Positions 7,353-17,900 are shown, counted from the first letter of the stretch. The stretch: 64,000 bases of DNA from Nocardiopsis alborubida (GCF_012396365.1 NZ_JAAXPG010000016.1:1-64000), one strand, 5' to 3'. Translations and numbers: made by a program. The notes: generated from the letters alone by a model not told the origin.

Positions 7353-8888
7353 TCAGCGTTCGACGGGCTCCCGCCCCGCGGGCTCCGCCTCCGTCCCGCC
7401 CGACCCGGGAACCCCTTCCACCACGCCCCGGCGCCGGGCCAGGAGCACGAACACCCCGGCCGTGGCGACCAGCGACAGGGCCGCGACACCCCAGGACGTG
7501 ACGTCCCAGGCCGCCGTGAGGTGACCCGCGAGGGCGTCCGACCCTCCCACGTCCCCGGCGGTCGCACGGGCGGCGGCTTCGGACGATCCCGTGCGGGCGG
7601 CGACGATGCTGGTCAGCGCCGCCCCGAAGACCGCGATAACCAGGGCCTCGGCACCACCGCGGAGCGTGTTGAGGAAACCCGCCGCCATGCCCGCCTTCCG
7701 GGGTTCGATGACGCCCATCGCCTGGCCGTCGGTGATGCCGAACGACAACCCCATGCCGGTGCCGATCAGTACCAGGGGCAGGGCCAGCCCCAGCGCGCTG
7801 ATCTGCGGGTGGAGCACGGTGAGCAGCGCGTTGCCCCCGGCCACGAGCAACAGCGCGACAACGATCGTCCCGCGTGCCGACACGCCCCCGGCGACCAGCC
7901 ACCCGCCCAGGGACGGGGCCACCAGCACCGGCGCCGTGAGCATGAGCATCATCAGACCGGCGGTCTGCGCGGACACCCCCTGCGCCCCCTGGAGGTAGGT
8001 CGGCAGGAAGACCAGCACCCCCAGGAAACCGATCGAGGTGGTCAGCGTCGCCAGGCACCAGGCCATGAACCGGCCGTCGCGCACCAGGCTCAGGTCGAGC
8101 ACCGGCCGGGCCACCCGGCTCTCGACGACGAGGAAGAGCACGAGGAGCGCCGCACCGGCCACCAGAGCGCCCACCACCGCCGGGGTCCCCCAGCCCGCCT
8201 CGGGCGCCTCGATGACCGCGTACATGACCAGTGTCAGGCTGACCACGAAGGTCACCGAGCCGAACCAGTCGACGCGCGGGCGCTCGGAGGACCGCGACTC
8301 GGCGACGAACGCCGATCCGACCAGGATGAGCAGGCCGACCGCGGCGTAGGCCAGGAACGCCGTGCGCCAGCCCACGGCGCCGACCAGCAGACCCGACAGG
8401 GTCGGGCCGATCGCGATGCCGACCCCCGCCATGGTGCCCATGGCGGCGAAGGCCCGGGTGCGCGCGGCACCGTCGAAGCCCGTCGCCAGCAGGGCGCCGC
8501 CGCTGGCCATGATCGCCGCGCCGCCGACACCGGTGAGCAGGCGTGCCGCGTCCAGCAGGATGATGTCACCGACCAGGGCGCTTGCCAGGTTGCCCGCGAG
8601 GAAGACGACCGCGCCGACGGCGAACAGCAACCTTCGCCCGAACAGGTCGGCCAGGGAGCCGCAGACCAGGGTGAACGCGGCGAAGGTGAGGTTGTATCCG
8701 GCCACCACCCAGTGCAGCGCGGCGCCGGAGGCCTCCAGGTCCGCCCCGATCTCGGGGACGGCCACGGCCGTCCCCGAGATCGACATGGCCACGACCAGGA
8801 CGCCCAGCATGACGCTGGCGAGCAGCACCCCGGGGCGTGGCGCCGCCCGCGAACCCGGACTCCGCCGCCGACTACGCGTCGTACGCAC
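7353..8888 (-). CDS. MFS drug/metabolite exporter, DHA2 (14-TM) type
   Basis: This 511-residue protein has about 14 hydrophobic segments and the EmrB/QacA-type features: the loop 2-3 motif GSLADLFGRRLLFAVGA and a long C-terminal half. It should export drugs or toxic metabolites using the proton gradient. The start GTG at 8888 has AAGGAG 6 nt upstream. An upstream in-frame ATG at 8924 is ruled out if the promoter at 8923-8953 is right, because it overlaps the -10. That promoter is of the MerR type, suggesting induction by a MerR/SoxR-like sensor encoded elsewhere. It is divergent from an AraC gene. Confidence 0.92.
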   Translation of the reverse strand: MRTTRSRRRSPGSRAAPRPGVLLASVMLGVLVVAMSISGTAVAVPEIGADLEASGAALHWVVAGYNLTFAAFTLVCGSLADLFGRRLLFAVGAVVFLAGNLASALVGDIILLDAARLLTGVGGAAIMASGGALLATGFDGAARTRAFAAMGTMAGVGIAIGPTLSGLLVGAVGWRTAFLAYAAVGLLILVGSAFVAESRSSERPRVDWFGSVTFVVSLTLVMYAVIEAPEAGWGTPAVVGALVAGAALLVLFLVVESRVARPVLDLSLVRDGRFMAWCLATLTTSIGFLGVLVFLPTYLQGAQGVSAQTAGLMMLMLTAPVLVAPSLGGWLVAGGVSARGTIVVALLLVAGGNALLTVLHPQISALGLALPLVLIGTGMGLSFGITDGQAMGVIEPRKAGMAAGFLNTLRGGAEALVIAVFGAALTSIVAARTGSSEAAARATAGDVGGSDALAGHLTAAWDVTSWGVAALSLVATAGVFVLLARRRGVVEGVPGSGGTEAEPAGREPVER

Positions 8889-8922
8889 GCGCATCTCCTT
8901 CGTGTCGTGAGTGTTGGACCCC

Positions 8923-8953
8923 ATTCTGAAACCTCAACTTTTATTGAGGTCAA
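8923..8953 (-). promoter_or_regulatory. MerR/SoxR-type promoter of the MFS gene
   Basis: On the minus strand a -35 TTGACC (complement of 8948-8953) and a -10 CAGAAT (complement of 8923-8928) are separated by 19 bp, the hallmark of MerR-family-activated promoters. The spacer region contains a perfect inverted repeat, ACCTCAA-6-TTGAGGT (8931-8950), close to the SoxR box of actinobacteria. Confidence 0.75.
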
Positions 8954-9106
8954 GGGGTTCGCGCGGAGCCGGGGAACGGGAACGCGGTCCTCGGCGCGCC
9001 CCTCCCCCGCACCCCGTAACGGCCGCTACGAAGCTGGAGCACGGACCGCGGGACGGAAGCGGGGTCACCGCCGCCACAGCGCCCACCGGCGCCTAACCTG
9101 GATGAC

Positions 9107-9946
9107 GTGGTCGAGCAAGACACCCGACCGGGTCCCACAGCCCGGACGCATCCCGCCAAACCCCCGCAGCACGACGCGATCGACAGCCGCAGGCTCCCCT
9201 CCTACGCCGCCGGTGAGATCGAGGTGCCCTTCGTCGTCATGGGCAGCGCCGAGATCATCCCCCGGGACACGTTCTGGGAGGAGCACTCGCACCCCACGCA
9301 CGAACTGCTCTGGAACCAGCGGGGCGCCTCCTCCGCCACCGTCGGCACGCGGGTCTGGACGATCACCCCCACGGTCGGCCTGTGGCTTCCGGCCGGGACG
9401 CGCCACTCCGGGTGGACCCCCGCAGGGACCTGGCACCGCGCCGCGCAGTTCGGCGTCCACGCGGTGCCCTCGATCTCCGACGGGCCCGTCGCGATGGAGG
9501 TCACCCCGCTCCTGCGACTCCTGCTCGACCGGCTCGACGCCGAGGGCCTCACCGCGGACGAGCGTTCGCGGACCGAGGCGATGGTGCTGGACGTCCTCGC
9601 CCCGGCCCGGCGCGAGCTGATCCTGCACATCCCCGAGTCGCCGCTGCTGGCCCCCATCGTCGCCGCCGTGCGCGAGGACCCCGCCGACACCACCACCCTG
9701 GCCGTGTGGGCGGCGCGGCTGGGCGTGAGCACCCGCACCGTCACCCGGGCGTTCCGCTCCGAGACGGGTCTGGGGTTCAGCCAGTGGCTGGCCACCGCGC
9801 GCGTGCAGCACGCGGTGACGATGCTCGCGCGGGGGGACGAGATCGACGAGGTGGCGGTGTGTGTGGGGTACCACTCGGCGAGCGCGTTCGGCGCGGCCTT
9901 CCGGCGGGTCACGGGGCTGAGTCCGGGCCGGTTCCGCGCCCTGTGA
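9107..9946 (+). CDS. AraC family transcriptional regulator
   Basis: A 279-residue regulator with an N-terminal cupin-like sensing domain (about residues 40-130, HSHPTHELLWNQRG and WLPAGTRHSGW) and a C-terminal double helix-turn-helix (residues about 180-279; LAVWAARLGVSTRTVTRAF, then IDEVAVCVGYHSASAFGAAF and the end LSPGRFRAL). The GTG start at 9107 is the earliest plausible one. It is divergent from the MFS exporter and upstream of the iron ABC operon; it could regulate either, and the sequence does not say which. Confidence 0.9.
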   Translation: MVEQDTRPGPTARTHPAKPPQHDAIDSRRLPSYAAGEIEVPFVVMGSAEIIPRDTFWEEHSHPTHELLWNQRGASSATVGTRVWTITPTVGLWLPAGTRHSGWTPAGTWHRAAQFGVHAVPSISDGPVAMEVTPLLRLLLDRLDAEGLTADERSRTEAMVLDVLAPARRELILHIPESPLLAPIVAAVREDPADTTTLAVWAARLGVSTRTVTRAFRSETGLGFSQWLATARVQHAVTMLARGDEIDEVAVCVGYHSASAFGAAFRRVTGLSPGRFRAL

Positions 9947-10072
9947 TGCCTGCGGGGACAGCGTTTCAGCTCCTGTGGCAGGACCGGCGACACGGGCCCC
10001 ACCGGGCTCTCCAGCCTCCCCCGCCACACCCCTCTTGTCCGTTTCGCTACAAAAGATGTCGCATCTACGTGA

Positions 10073-10118
10073 TTGCGAACCCACCAAGGACACCCTAAAT
10101 TCGGTTAGGCAAACCTAA
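10073..10118 (+). promoter_or_regulatory. Iron-regulated promoter with IdeR/DmdR box
   Basis: TTGCGA (10073-10078) and TAAATT (10096-10101) are separated by exactly 17 bp. Directly after the -10, 10100-10118 reads TTCGGTTAGGCAAACCTAA, 17 of 19 matches to the DtxR/IdeR/DmdR consensus TTAGGTTAGGCTAACCTAA. Repressor on this site would cover the start point, so the following iron-uptake operon should be shut down in iron-replete cells. The rest of 9947-10318 holds only the leader. Confidence 0.88.
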
Positions 10119-10318
10119 TCTCTCGGCATCGCCGCGGTCGGGTCGGCGCGTGCACCCCCGGACCTCCGTCCCCCGCGCGGCCCCGCACCTGACCGGTCCC
10201 CTCCCGGACGCACGCCCCCGTGTGCGCTCCGGGGCGGTGCGGGAGCCGGACCATGGCACCGCCATGGCTGAGGCCCCACGGCCGCAAGAGGCCCCAAGGC
10301 CACGATGGGAAGGAAACC

Positions 10319-11359
10319 ATGCCCCGCGTTTCAAGGCTGGCCGCGCTCTCCGGCGCCGCGCTGCTCACCGTCGCGCTCGCCGCCTGCTCCTCCGGCGACT
10401 CCTCCGACTCCTCCGGCGGAGAGGACGGCGGCGGTTCCGGGGACTGGACCCCCGTCACCATCGAGCACGCGCTCGGCACGACGACCATCGAGTCCAAGCC
10501 CGAGCGGGTCGCGACGGTGAACTGGGCCAACCACGAGGTCCCGCTGGCCCTGGGAGTCGTTCCGGTCGGCATGGCCTCCGCCGACTTCGGCGACGACGAC
10601 GGCGACGGCGTGCTGCCCTGGGTCGAGGAGAAGCTCACCGAGCTGGACGCGCAGACCCCGGTCCTGTTCGACGAGACGGACGGCATCGACTTCGAGGCCG
10701 TCGCCGACACCGCGCCGGACGTGATCCTGGCCGCCTACTCCGGGCTGACCCAGGAGGACTACGACACGCTCAGCGAGATCGCCCCCGTGGTCGCCTACCC
10801 CGAGACCGCCTGGGGCACCCCGTGGCGGGAGATGATCGAGCTCAACAGCCAGGCCCTGGGCATGGCGGCCGAGGGCGAGGAGCTCATCGCCGGCCTGGAG
10901 CAGGAGATCGAGGACTCGGTCGCGGAGTACCCGCAGTTCGAGGACCGGTCCGCGATGTTCCTGACCCACGTGGACACCACGGACCTGAGCGAGGTCAGCT
11001 TCTACACCACGCACGACACGCGCGCCATGTTCTTCGAGGACCTGGGCCTGGAGACCCCGGAGAGCATCGCGACCGCCTCGGCCGAGACCGACCAGTTCTC
11101 CCTGAGCCGGAGCGCCGAGCAGGCGGACGCGTTCAACGACGTCGACATCATCGTCACCTACGGCGGTGAGGAGCTGGTGCAGACCCTGGAGGGCGACCCG
11201 CTGCTGTCGCAGATGCCCGCCGTGGAGAACGGCTCCGTCGTCAACCTCCCCGGCGACGACCCGCTGGGCACGGCCGCGAACCCGACCCCGCTGTCGATCT
11301 CGTGGGTCCTGGACGACTACCTGTCGCTCCTCGCCGAGGCCGCTGACGAGGCTCAGTAG
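10319..11359 (+). CDS. Iron-siderophore ABC transporter substrate-binding lipoprotein
   Basis: This 346-residue lipoprotein binds a ferric siderophore at the outer face of the membrane. The signal sequence ends in the lipobox LAAC with Cys23, followed by a Ser/Gly/Asp-rich linker. The FepB/FhuD-type fold is indicated by RVATVNWANHEVPLALGVVP, PDVILAAYSGLTQEDYDTL, VAYPE and the C-terminal VVNLPGDDPLG. The start ATG 10319 is preceded by GGAAGGAAA. It is first in a four-gene operon behind an iron box and ends one base into the permease start. Confidence 0.93.
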   Translation: MPRVSRLAALSGAALLTVALAACSSGDSSDSSGGEDGGGSGDWTPVTIEHALGTTTIESKPERVATVNWANHEVPLALGVVPVGMASADFGDDDGDGVLPWVEEKLTELDAQTPVLFDETDGIDFEAVADTAPDVILAAYSGLTQEDYDTLSEIAPVVAYPETAWGTPWREMIELNSQALGMAAEGEELIAGLEQEIEDSVAEYPQFEDRSAMFLTHVDTTDLSEVSFYTTHDTRAMFFEDLGLETPESIATASAETDQFSLSRSAEQADAFNDVDIIVTYGGEELVQTLEGDPLLSQMPAVENGSVVNLPGDDPLGTAANPTPLSISWVLDDYLSLLAEAADEAQ

Positions 11360-12402
11360 TGGCGACGGACACCTCACCCGCCGTCTCGGGCGCCGCCGTC
11401 GTGCGGCGCCCGAGGCGCGGCAAGACCCTGTGGCTGCTGGTGGTGCTGTGCGCGCTGGTCGCGCTCATGTTCGCCTCGGTCGTGGTCGGCTCGCGCGACG
11501 TGCCCTGGACGGCCGTCGTGGAGGCGTTCGGCGGCGCGGCCGAGAACTTCGACCAGGCGGCGGTGGCCAAGCGCATCCCCCGCACGCTGCTGGCCGTGCT
11601 CGCCGGCGCCGCCCTGGGCGTGGCGGGGGCGGTCATGCAGGGCGTGACCCGCAACCCCCTGGCCGACCCGGGCATCCTGGGCGTGACCATGGGCGCCTCG
11701 CTCGCCGTCGTGGCGGGCATCGCCTACTTCGGCCTGGCCTCCGCGACCAGCTTCGTGTGGGTGGCGATCGTCGGCGCCGGCGTCACCACGGTGTTCGTCT
11801 ACACGATCGGCTCCCTGGGGCGCGGCGGGGCCACACCGCTCAAGCTCGCCCTCGCCGGGGCGGCGACCACCGCGGCCCTGGCCTCCTTCATCAGGGCCGT
11901 CGTGCTCCCGCGCGCCGACATCGCCGACGGGGCCCGGTCCTGGCAGATCGGCGGCGTGGGCGGCGGGACCTTCGACAGCGTCACGCAGATACTGCCCTTC
12001 CTCCTGGCCGGATTCGCCGTGTGCCTGCTGTCGGCGCGTGCGCTCAACCTCCTCGCGCTGGGCGACGAGCTCGCCGCGGGCCTGGGCGAGCGCGTCGCGC
12101 TCGCGCGGGGCGCGGCCTTCGTCGGCGCGGTCGTGCTGTGCGGCGCGAGCACCGCCGTCACCGGGCCGATCAGCTTCGTCGGCCTGGTCGTCCCGCACGT
12201 GTGCCGCCTGCTCGTGGGCGTGGACCACCGGTGGCTGATCCCGTTCTCGGCGCTCACCGGTGCGGCCCTGCTGACCGCGGCGGACGTGGTCGGCCGCATC
12301 GTGGCGCGCCCCGCGGAGATCGACGTGGGGATCGTGACCGCGCTGATCGGCGCCCCGTTCTTCATCTACATCGTCCGCCGTCAGAAGGTTCGTGCCCTTT
12401 GA
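11359..12402 (+). CDS. Iron-siderophore ABC transporter permease (FecCD family), first subunit
   Basis: This 347-residue protein has about 9-10 membrane segments and FecCD-family signatures: PRTLLAVLAGAALGVAGAVM, QGVTRNPLADPGILGVTMGA and GPISFVGLVVPHVCRLLVG. It forms half of the membrane channel for siderophore import. The GTG start overlaps the stop of the binding protein by one base (TAGTG), so the genes are coupled. The next gene is the second permease subunit. Confidence 0.94.
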   Translation: MATDTSPAVSGAAVVRRPRRGKTLWLLVVLCALVALMFASVVVGSRDVPWTAVVEAFGGAAENFDQAAVAKRIPRTLLAVLAGAALGVAGAVMQGVTRNPLADPGILGVTMGASLAVVAGIAYFGLASATSFVWVAIVGAGVTTVFVYTIGSLGRGGATPLKLALAGAATTAALASFIRAVVLPRADIADGARSWQIGGVGGGTFDSVTQILPFLLAGFAVCLLSARALNLLALGDELAAGLGERVALARGAAFVGAVVLCGASTAVTGPISFVGLVVPHVCRLLVGVDHRWLIPFSALTGAALLTAADVVGRIVARPAEIDVGIVTALIGAPFFIYIVRRQKVRAL

Positions 12403-13433
12403 GTGCCTCCACCGTCGAGACCGTCACCCGCGGCCGGGTGCGCCGCGCGTACCGGCGGCGCGTCGTGATCGCCGCCCTGGCCGTGGCGATCGTCCTCGTG
12501 TTCGCCCTGACCCTGATGGTCGGGCAGACCTTCTACCCGCTGGGCGACGTCGTGCGGGTGGTCCTGGGCCAGGACGTGCCGGGCGCCTCGTTCACCGTGG
12601 GGCGGCTCCGGCTGCCGCGGGCCGTGCTCGCGGTGGCGGCGGGGCTGTGCTTCGGGCTCGCGGGCGTCACGTTCCAGACCATGCTGCGCAACCCCCTGGC
12701 CAGCCCGGACATCATCGGCATCAGTGCGGGGGCCAGCGCGGCGGCCGTGTTCGCGATCGTGGTGCTCTCGCTCGGCGAGGCCGGGGTGTCGGCCTTCGCG
12801 ATCGTCGCGGGCCTGCTCGTGGCTCTGGTCGTGTACGGGCTGTCCTTCAAGGACGGGGTCGCCGGGACGCGCCTGATCCTGATCGGCATCGGCATCGCCG
12901 CCATGCTCACCAGCGTCACCGACTACATCCTCGACCAGGCCGCCCAGTGGGACCTGCAGGAGGCCATGCGGTGGCTGACCGGCAGCCTCAACGGCGCCAG
13001 CTGGGACCAGACCGTCCCGGTGCTGGTCGCGCTGGCCGTGCTCTCCCCCGTGCTCCTGTCCCAGTCGGGCAACCTCTCCGCGCTCCAGCTGGGCGACGAC
13101 ACCGCCTCGGCCCTGGGCGTGCGCGTGGACCTGACCCGGCTCGTCGCGATCGTCGCGGCGGTGGGGCTCATCGCCTTCGCGACCGCCGCGGCGGGGCCGG
13201 TGGCCTTCGTGTCCTTCCTGTCGGGGCCGATCGCGGCGCGCCTGGTCGGGCCGAACGGCTCGCTGCTGGTGCCCTCCGCGCTGGTCGGGGCGCTGCTGAT
13301 CCTGGTCGCCGACCTGTGCGCGCAGTACGCCTTCGGGACGCGCTACCCGGTCGGGGTCGTCACCGGCGTGCTCGGCGCCCCCTACCTCGTCTACCTGATC
13401 GTCCGCACCAACCGCGTGGGAGGCTCCCTGTGA
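12399..13433 (+). CDS. Iron-siderophore ABC transporter permease (FecCD family), second subunit
   Basis: This 344-residue polytopic membrane protein is the partner of the preceding permease. Signatures are LPRAVLAVAAGLCFGLAG, MLRNPLASPDIIGISAGA and GPVAFVSFLSGPIAARLVG. I place the start at TTG 12399, which overlaps the upstream TGA (TTGA) with AGAAGG about 10 nt before it. No better start lies nearby, and longer readings extend far into the previous gene. It ends overlapping the ATPase start. Confidence 0.93.
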   Translation: MSASTVETVTRGRVRRAYRRRVVIAALAVAIVLVFALTLMVGQTFYPLGDVVRVVLGQDVPGASFTVGRLRLPRAVLAVAAGLCFGLAGVTFQTMLRNPLASPDIIGISAGASAAAVFAIVVLSLGEAGVSAFAIVAGLLVALVVYGLSFKDGVAGTRLILIGIGIAAMLTSVTDYILDQAAQWDLQEAMRWLTGSLNGASWDQTVPVLVALAVLSPVLLSQSGNLSALQLGDDTASALGVRVDLTRLVAIVAAVGLIAFATAAAGPVAFVSFLSGPIAARLVGPNGSLLVPSALVGALLILVADLCAQYAFGTRYPVGVVTGVLGAPYLVYLIVRTNRVGGSL

Positions 13434-14263
13434 CCACGGACCATTCGCTGCTCGTCGAGGACCTGACGCTCGGCTACAAGGACCGCGTCGTCATCGAGTC
13501 CCTGGACCTGACCATCCCGCCCGGGAGGATCACCGCGATCGTGGGCGCCAACGCGTGCGGCAAGTCCACCCTGCTGCGCTCGATGTCGCGGCTGCTCGCG
13601 CCCCGGGGCGGGCACGTGCTCCTGGACGGCAAGGAGGTGCACCGCCTGCCGTCCAAGGAGCTCGCGCGCACGCTCGGGCTGCTGCCGCAGTCGCCGATCG
13701 CCCCGGAGGGCATCACCGTGAGCGACCTCGTCGGGCGGGGCCGCCACCCCCACCAGAGGATGCTCTCGCGGTGGAGCCGGGATGACGACGAGGCCGTGGC
13801 CGAGGCGCTGGAGGCGACGCAGACGGTCGACCTCGCCGACCGGCCCGTCGACGAGCTCTCCGGCGGGCAGCGCCAGCGCGTGTGGATCGCGATGGCCCTG
13901 GCCCAGCGCACGGACCTGCTCCTGTTGGACGAGCCGACCACGTTCCTCGACGTCAGCCACCAGGTCGAGGTCCTGGACCTGCTCACCGACCTCAACCGCT
14001 CGCTGGGCACGACGATCGTGCTGGTCCTGCACGACCTCAACCTGGCCGCGCGCTACGCCGACCACCTCATCGCGCTCGCGTCCGGGCGGCTGCACGCCGC
14101 GGGCACGCCCGAGCGGGTGCTCACCCCCGAGACGGTGCACGCCGTGTTCGGCCTGCGCAGCGAGGTGATCACCGACCCCACGTCGGGAAGGCCCCTCATG
14201 CTGCCTCTGGGCAGGTACCACGGCACCGGGGCCGCACGCGGGGAGGAGCAGCTGGCGGGGTGA
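13430..14263 (+). CDS. Iron-siderophore ABC transporter ATP-binding protein
   Basis: This 277-residue ATPase powers the importer encoded just upstream. It has a Walker A GANACGKST (residues about 38-46), Q-loop region LLPQSPIAPEG, signature LSGGQRQRVWIAMALAQ, Walker B LLLLDEPTTFLD and switch His in LVLHDLNLAARYADH. This set is typical of FepC/FecE proteins. The GTG start overlaps the permease stop by 4 nt (GTGA). It is the last gene of the operon, which ends at a very strong hairpin. Confidence 0.95.
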   Translation: MTTDHSLLVEDLTLGYKDRVVIESLDLTIPPGRITAIVGANACGKSTLLRSMSRLLAPRGGHVLLDGKEVHRLPSKELARTLGLLPQSPIAPEGITVSDLVGRGRHPHQRMLSRWSRDDDEAVAEALEATQTVDLADRPVDELSGGQRQRVWIAMALAQRTDLLLLDEPTTFLDVSHQVEVLDLLTDLNRSLGTTIVLVLHDLNLAARYADHLIALASGRLHAAGTPERVLTPETVHAVFGLRSEVITDPTSGRPLMLPLGRYHGTGAARGEEQLAG

Positions 14264-14285
14264 GGGCCCGCCCGCCGGGCGGGTG

Positions 14286-14333
14286 GCGCCGGTGGAGGCC
14301 GGAGCCGGTCCGGGCTCCGGCCTCCACCGGCGC
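14286..14333 (+). terminator. Terminator of the iron-uptake operon
   Basis: A perfect 21-bp stem (14286-14306 with 14313-14333) and 6-nt loop, 22 bp after the ATPase stop. Confidence 0.88.
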
Positions 14334-14949
14334 TTCCGCATGCCCCCACTCAGCACCCTGTGCGACGGATCATGCCCACAGGGTGACTCCGGGCGCTCCC
14401 GTCGACCCGGGAGGGCACGCGCCGAATCCCCCTGCGGACCAGCGTCTATTGGATGATCGGACTCCATCTATTGCGACCTGCACTGACAACTTCTGCTTGA
14501 CGATCGACATAAGCCCGACGTACGGTTCGATGCAGCAGGTGAGGCAGGTCACAAGGGTTGGGCGATGTGGCGTCTTCGGACCGTCGGCATGGCCTTTCCC
14601 GGTTACCAAGAGCTGCAACGCCTGCACCAGGTGAAGTCCGGCGGCGGCGACCCGCCGGGCCTCCTCCTCCGAGAAGTGGACGGGGCGTTGACGAGCCGGG
14701 CGGCTCCGATCCCCGGCCACCGCGTCGTCCGCCTCCGGCAGGGCCAGTGAGGAAAGGAGCCGGTATGGGCTGAGACCGATGAGGCGGCACCCCCGCTTCC
14801 CGCACCTGATAGCAGGAACTCCCCCGTCAGCCCACCGGTCGCAGCCACACGGCCCCCACCGGGCCGCGACCACCGGGCCGCCCTGCCGTCGGCGCCGGCA
14901 CGCCGCACGGACTCATCGATTCGCTCCCACCCCCCAGGTGAGGTTCCGT
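14334..14949. other. Long intergenic/leader region before the ThuA-dehydrogenase gene
   Basis: No convincing gene is seen; frames on both strands lack recognisable domains and show no codon bias. A possible promoter is TTGACG (14497-14502), 18 bp, TACGGT (14521-14526), which would give a leader of over 400 nt before the ATG at 14950. Nothing resembling a known riboswitch is evident. Confidence 0.4.
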
Positions 14950-17900
14950 ATGAAGAAGAGACCCCTGCTGACACTCGGCGCGCTGGCGTCGGGTGTCGCC
15001 ATGGCGCTCACGCTGACCGCACCGGTCGCGTACGCCGACGAGACCGGCGAGGACGCGTTCAACACGCTGATCTTCTCCAAGACCACCGGCTTCCGGCACG
15101 ACTCGATCCCCCACGGCGTCGCGCTCATCGAGGCGCTCGGCGAGGAGCACGGCTTCCAGACCGCGCACACCGAGGACTCCTCGGTGTTCAACGACGAGGA
15201 CCTGGCCGCCTACGACGCGGTGATCTGGCTGTCCACCACCGGCGACGTGCTCAACGAGGAGGAGCAGGGCGCCTTCGAGCGCTACGTCCAGGGCGGCGGC
15301 GGCTTCGTCGGCGTCCACTCCGCCTCCGACACCCACTACGACTGGGAGTGGTACGGCGACCTCGTCGGCGGCTACTTCTCCAGCCACCCGCCCGGCACGC
15401 AGGACGCCCAGGTGGTGGTCAACGACAGGGTCCACCCCTCCACCGAGCACCTCCCGGCCAGCTGGGAACGCCACGACGAGTGGTACGACTTCGACCTGTC
15501 ACCCCGCGGCGACGTGCACGTCCTGGCCGGGCTCGACGAGGACTCCTACGCCGACCAGGTCGACCCCGGGGGCCAGATGGGGTGGGACCACCCCATCGCC
15601 TGGTGTCAGGCCTACGACGGCGGCCGGTCCTGGTACACCGGCGGCGGCCACACCGTGGAGTCCTACTCCGAGCCGGAGTTCACCCAGCACCTGCTCGGCG
15701 GACTGCGGTGGGCGGCCGGGACCGCCGAGGGCGACTGCGGCGCCACGCAGTGGGACAACTTCGAGAAGGTCACCCTCGCGCAGGGCGAGGACGCCGTGGG
15801 CGAGCCCATGGGCCTGGCGGTCCTGCCCGACGGACGCGTGATGCACATCACCCGCGGCGGCGATGTGCGGCTGTGGTCCCCGGACACCCACACCACCGAG
15901 CTGATCGCCCGGGTCCCGGTGTACAACCACGACGAGGACGGGCTGCAGGGCATCGCCCTGGATCCGGACTTCGAGGAGAACGGGTGGGTGTACCTGTACT
16001 ACGCGCCCGTGATCGAGGGCGTCCCGCCGGGTGAGGCGCCGGCGGACGGCTCACCGGAGGACTTCGAGCCCTACGAGGGCCACAACAACCTCTCCCGCTT
16101 CCAGTTCACGGACGGGGACTCCCCCGCCCTGGACCTGGACAGCGAGAACGTCCTGCTGGAGGTCGGGACCGACCGGGGCATGTGCTGCCACGTCGGCGGC
16201 CACATCGACTTCGACTCCGAGGGCAACCTCTACCTGGCCACGGGCGACGACACCAGCGCGTTCGGGTCGGACGGCTACACGCCCATCGACGAGCGCGAGT
16301 CGCGCAACCCCGCCTTCGACGCCCAGCGCAGCTCGGCCAACACCAACGACCTGCGCGGCAAGCTCCTGCGGATCACGCCCACCGACGACGGCGGCTACGA
16401 GATCCCCGAGGGCAACCTCTTCCCGCCGGAGGAGTACGGCGGCGAGCAGACCCGGCCCGAGATCTACGCCATGGGCCTGCGCAACCCGTTCCGGTTCACG
16501 GTGGACGAGGAGGACGGCACCGTCTACCTGGGCGACTACGGCCCCGACGCCAACGAGCCCAACCCCGAACGGGGACCGCAGAACACGGTCTCCTGGCACG
16601 CCATCACCGAACCCGCCAACATCGGCTGGCCCTACTGCATCGGCAACAACAGCGCGTTCGTCGACTACGACTTCACCTCCGGGACCTCCGGCGAGGAGTT
16701 CGACTGCGCCGCGCCGGTGAACGACTCCCCGCGCAACACCGGCCTGGAGGAGCTGCCCCCGGTCACCCCCGCCTCGATCTGGTACAGCTACGAGGAGTCG
16801 GAGGAGTTCCCGCAGCTGGGCACGGGCGGCGGCGCCCCGATGGGCGGCCCCGCCTACCAGTTCGACCCCGAACTGGAGTCGGACACCAAGTGGCCCGAGT
16901 ACTACGACGGCATCCCGCTGTTCTACGAGTGGGACCGCGACTGGATCAAGCAGGTGCACCTGGGCGACGACGGCCAGGTCCTGGACATCACCGAGACCGT
17001 CCCGAACATCGGCCTGGCCAACCCCATGGACATGGAGTTCGGCCCGGACGGCTCCCTGTACGTGCTGGAGTACGGGTCCGGTTACTTCGGCGGTGCCGAC
17101 GACTCGGCGCTGTCGCGCATCGACTACACCGGCGGCGGGACCACCCCGGTCGCCGACATCAGCGCCTCCACGACCTCGGGACCGGCCCCGCTGGAGGTGG
17201 AGTTCTCCGCGGAGGGCTCCCACCACCCCGGCGGCCTGCCCCTGGAGTACGCGTGGTCGTTCGGCGACGGCCAGACCTCGACCGAGGTCTCGCCCACCCA
17301 CACCTTCGAGGAGGCGGGCCAGTACACGGTCGTTCTCACCGTGACCGACGGCGAGGGCCGCACGGGCACCGCCACCACGACGGTCACCGCGGGCAACACC
17401 GCGCCCGAGGTCTCCTTCCAGACCCCCCGGGACGGCCAGTTCTTCCACTGGGGTGACGAGATCCCCTTCAGCGTGGACGTGGCGGACGCCGAGGACGGCT
17501 CCGTGGGCGAGGGCATCGAGTGCGGCGACGTCGCGGTCACGGCCTCGCTCGGCCACGACCGGCACGCCCACCCCTGGACCCAGTACGACAGCTGCGAGGG
17601 CGTCAGCATCACCGAGGTCGACGGCGGCCACGGGCACGACATGAACATCTTCTGGGTGCTGGAGGCCGAGTACACCGACTCCGGCGGGGACGGGGCGCCC
17701 GGCCTCGCCGGAAGCGACGGCGTCACCCTCAAGCCCGCCCGGACCCAGGCCCAGTACTTCACCGACAGCGAGGGGGTCCGGACCGAACCCACCGAGGACG
17801 CCGAGGGCGGCCTGGTCAACGTCAGCCACATCGGCCACGGCGACTGGACGGCCTACGACACGACCAACCTGGTCGGGGTCGAGCAGATGGAGTTCCGGGT

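Noticed and set aside
8888-8924. An upstream ATG (8924) as the MFS start
   Set aside because: It overlaps the -10 of the MerR-type promoter, so it would not be transcribed.
14370-14873. Minus-strand frame of 167 codons before the ThuA gene
   Set aside because: No domain, no ribosome site, poor codon bias.
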